Source: a bacterium (lineage in GTDB: Bacteria > 4484-113 > JAFGCY01). Taken from it: a stretch of 64,000 nucleotides of DNA. Made by a program: the position numbers and the translations under genes. How positions within the stretch are numbered: the stretch's first letter is position 1; each line of letters starts with the position of its first letter. The stretch is taken from assembly GCA_020440605.1 (NCBI GenBank), contig JAGRNT010000010.1, forward strand, positions 62,001 through 126,000. The letters run 5' to 3'. This document shows positions 63,564-64,000 of this stretch, piece after piece. Below the pieces are notes generated by a model. The model was not told where the DNA came from. It did no database searches and saw only the letters and a program-made list of their open reading frames with translations.

Positions 63564-64000
63564 TCAGATCGTGCTGATAATCCTCAGTTCATCAGCAAGG
63601 TAATCGCGGTAGATGATGTGCCAGCGGCCGTCCTGGCCGATCAGCAGTTCCGGCCGCGACAACGGCCCCTCAACCTCAGGGACCTGCAGCCTGGCGAATC
63701 CATTGCCCTTGTTCCATTCAAGATGCTGGATCCGCCCGAGGTTGTCAGCGGTCAGGCCGACGAAGGTACTGCCCCATGCCTGACAGGCGGAACTGACGAA
63801 CACGCTGTCCTCCGGAGCGTTGGCCGGGTAGTTGAAGGCCAGCTCGTGGGTGCTGATGCTGCCGTCGGACTTCAGCACGACTCGCAGCGGGAATTCAGCG
63901 GGGCCATTCGTCACATGCCATGCGCTGGAGGTTGCCATCGTGCCAGGCTCAGTGAATGTGGTGCCGTCCACCAGCCTGCCTTCAGTCGAGCTGTCGAGGT
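63564..64000 (-). CDS. C-terminal part of a propeller lipoprotein, cut by the window edge
   Basis: The frame is open through the right edge of the window, so the start is missing. The visible 145 residues align with the C-terminus of the 60795-63335 product: QAWGSTFVGLTADNLG against QAWGNTFVGLSADNIG, HLEWNKGNGFARLQVPEV against HMEWNKGNGFAQLAVPDV, and ELLIGQDGRWHIIYRDYLAD against ELLVGQDGRWHIIFRDYVND. It is the same kind of propeller in tandem array. Confidence 0.85.
   Translation of the reverse strand, partial: LDSSTEGRLVDGTTFTEPGTMATSSAWHVTNGPAEFPLRVVLKSDGSISTHELAFNYPANAPEDSVFVSSACQAWGSTFVGLTADNLGRIQHLEWNKGNGFARLQVPEVEGPLSRPELLIGQDGRWHIIYRDYLADELRIISTI

Overview
The window is GC-rich bacterial chromosome, with no rRNA, tRNA, phage or IS genes recognised. 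It mixes housekeeping genes (uvrB, pgk, metK, rpe, gyrA, pheS, clpP, nadA, mtaB) with a large set of secreted lipoproteins built from PKD, FN3, FG-GAP, dockerin-like and beta-propeller modules. I cannot name the phylum. Three traits are informative: the PheRS alpha subunit is of the archaeal/eukaryotic type; many start codons lie 6-10 nt behind a TANNNT hexamer with no Shine-Dalgarno site, which suggests leaderless mRNAs; and the secretome is lipobox proteins with repetitive calcium-loop domains, as in uncultured surface-display-rich bacteria.

Layout. 0.1-2.4 kb: a secreted protein gene interrupted by an in-frame TGA, a small membrane protein and a MITE-like inverted repeat that supplies the mtaB stop codon. 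2.4-6.8 kb: mtaB and a large membrane protein, divergent from azlCD. 6.8-8.15 kb: a repeat field with arrays of short hairpins, a duplicated ~142-bp unit and a small membrane ORF. 8.15-10.3 kb: uvrB. 10.4-22.5 kb: four paralogous lipoproteins with one N-terminal domain and exchangeable C-terminal propellers, with a GNAT gene among them. 22.6-25.5 kb: pgk and a RocB-like M20 hydrolase. 25.6-29.2 kb: a duplicated FG-GAP/UnbV lipoprotein. 29.2-33 kb: a minus-strand cluster CAP lipoprotein, PASTA protein, rpe, metK. 33-37.4 kb: DUF389 protein and gyrA. 37.6-43.4 kb: small membrane proteins, an L,D-transpeptidase, a lipoprotein, a MocR regulator and an ICMT-like methyltransferase. 43.4-43.8 kb: hicB facing a frameshifted hicA. 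44.2-51 kb: an FN3 lipoprotein, archaeal-type pheS and a 1324-aa dockerin/PKD/propeller lipoprotein. 51.3-55.6 kb: a TolB-like protein pair, clpP, a zinc-ribbon protein and nadA with a perfect palindrome upstream. 55.9-64 kb: two tandem pilin-like proteins, a cysteine-rich secreted protein and further propeller lipoproteins, the last cut by the window edge.

The strongest unusual signals are the multigene lipoprotein family in which a near-identical N-terminal domain is joined to unrelated propellers (with traces of gene conversion and a shared palindromic promoter), the recurring leaderless promoter architecture, the hairpin arrays that start 7 nt after the stop codons of both flanking genes, the archaeal-type pheS, and the inverted, decayed hicBA pair.
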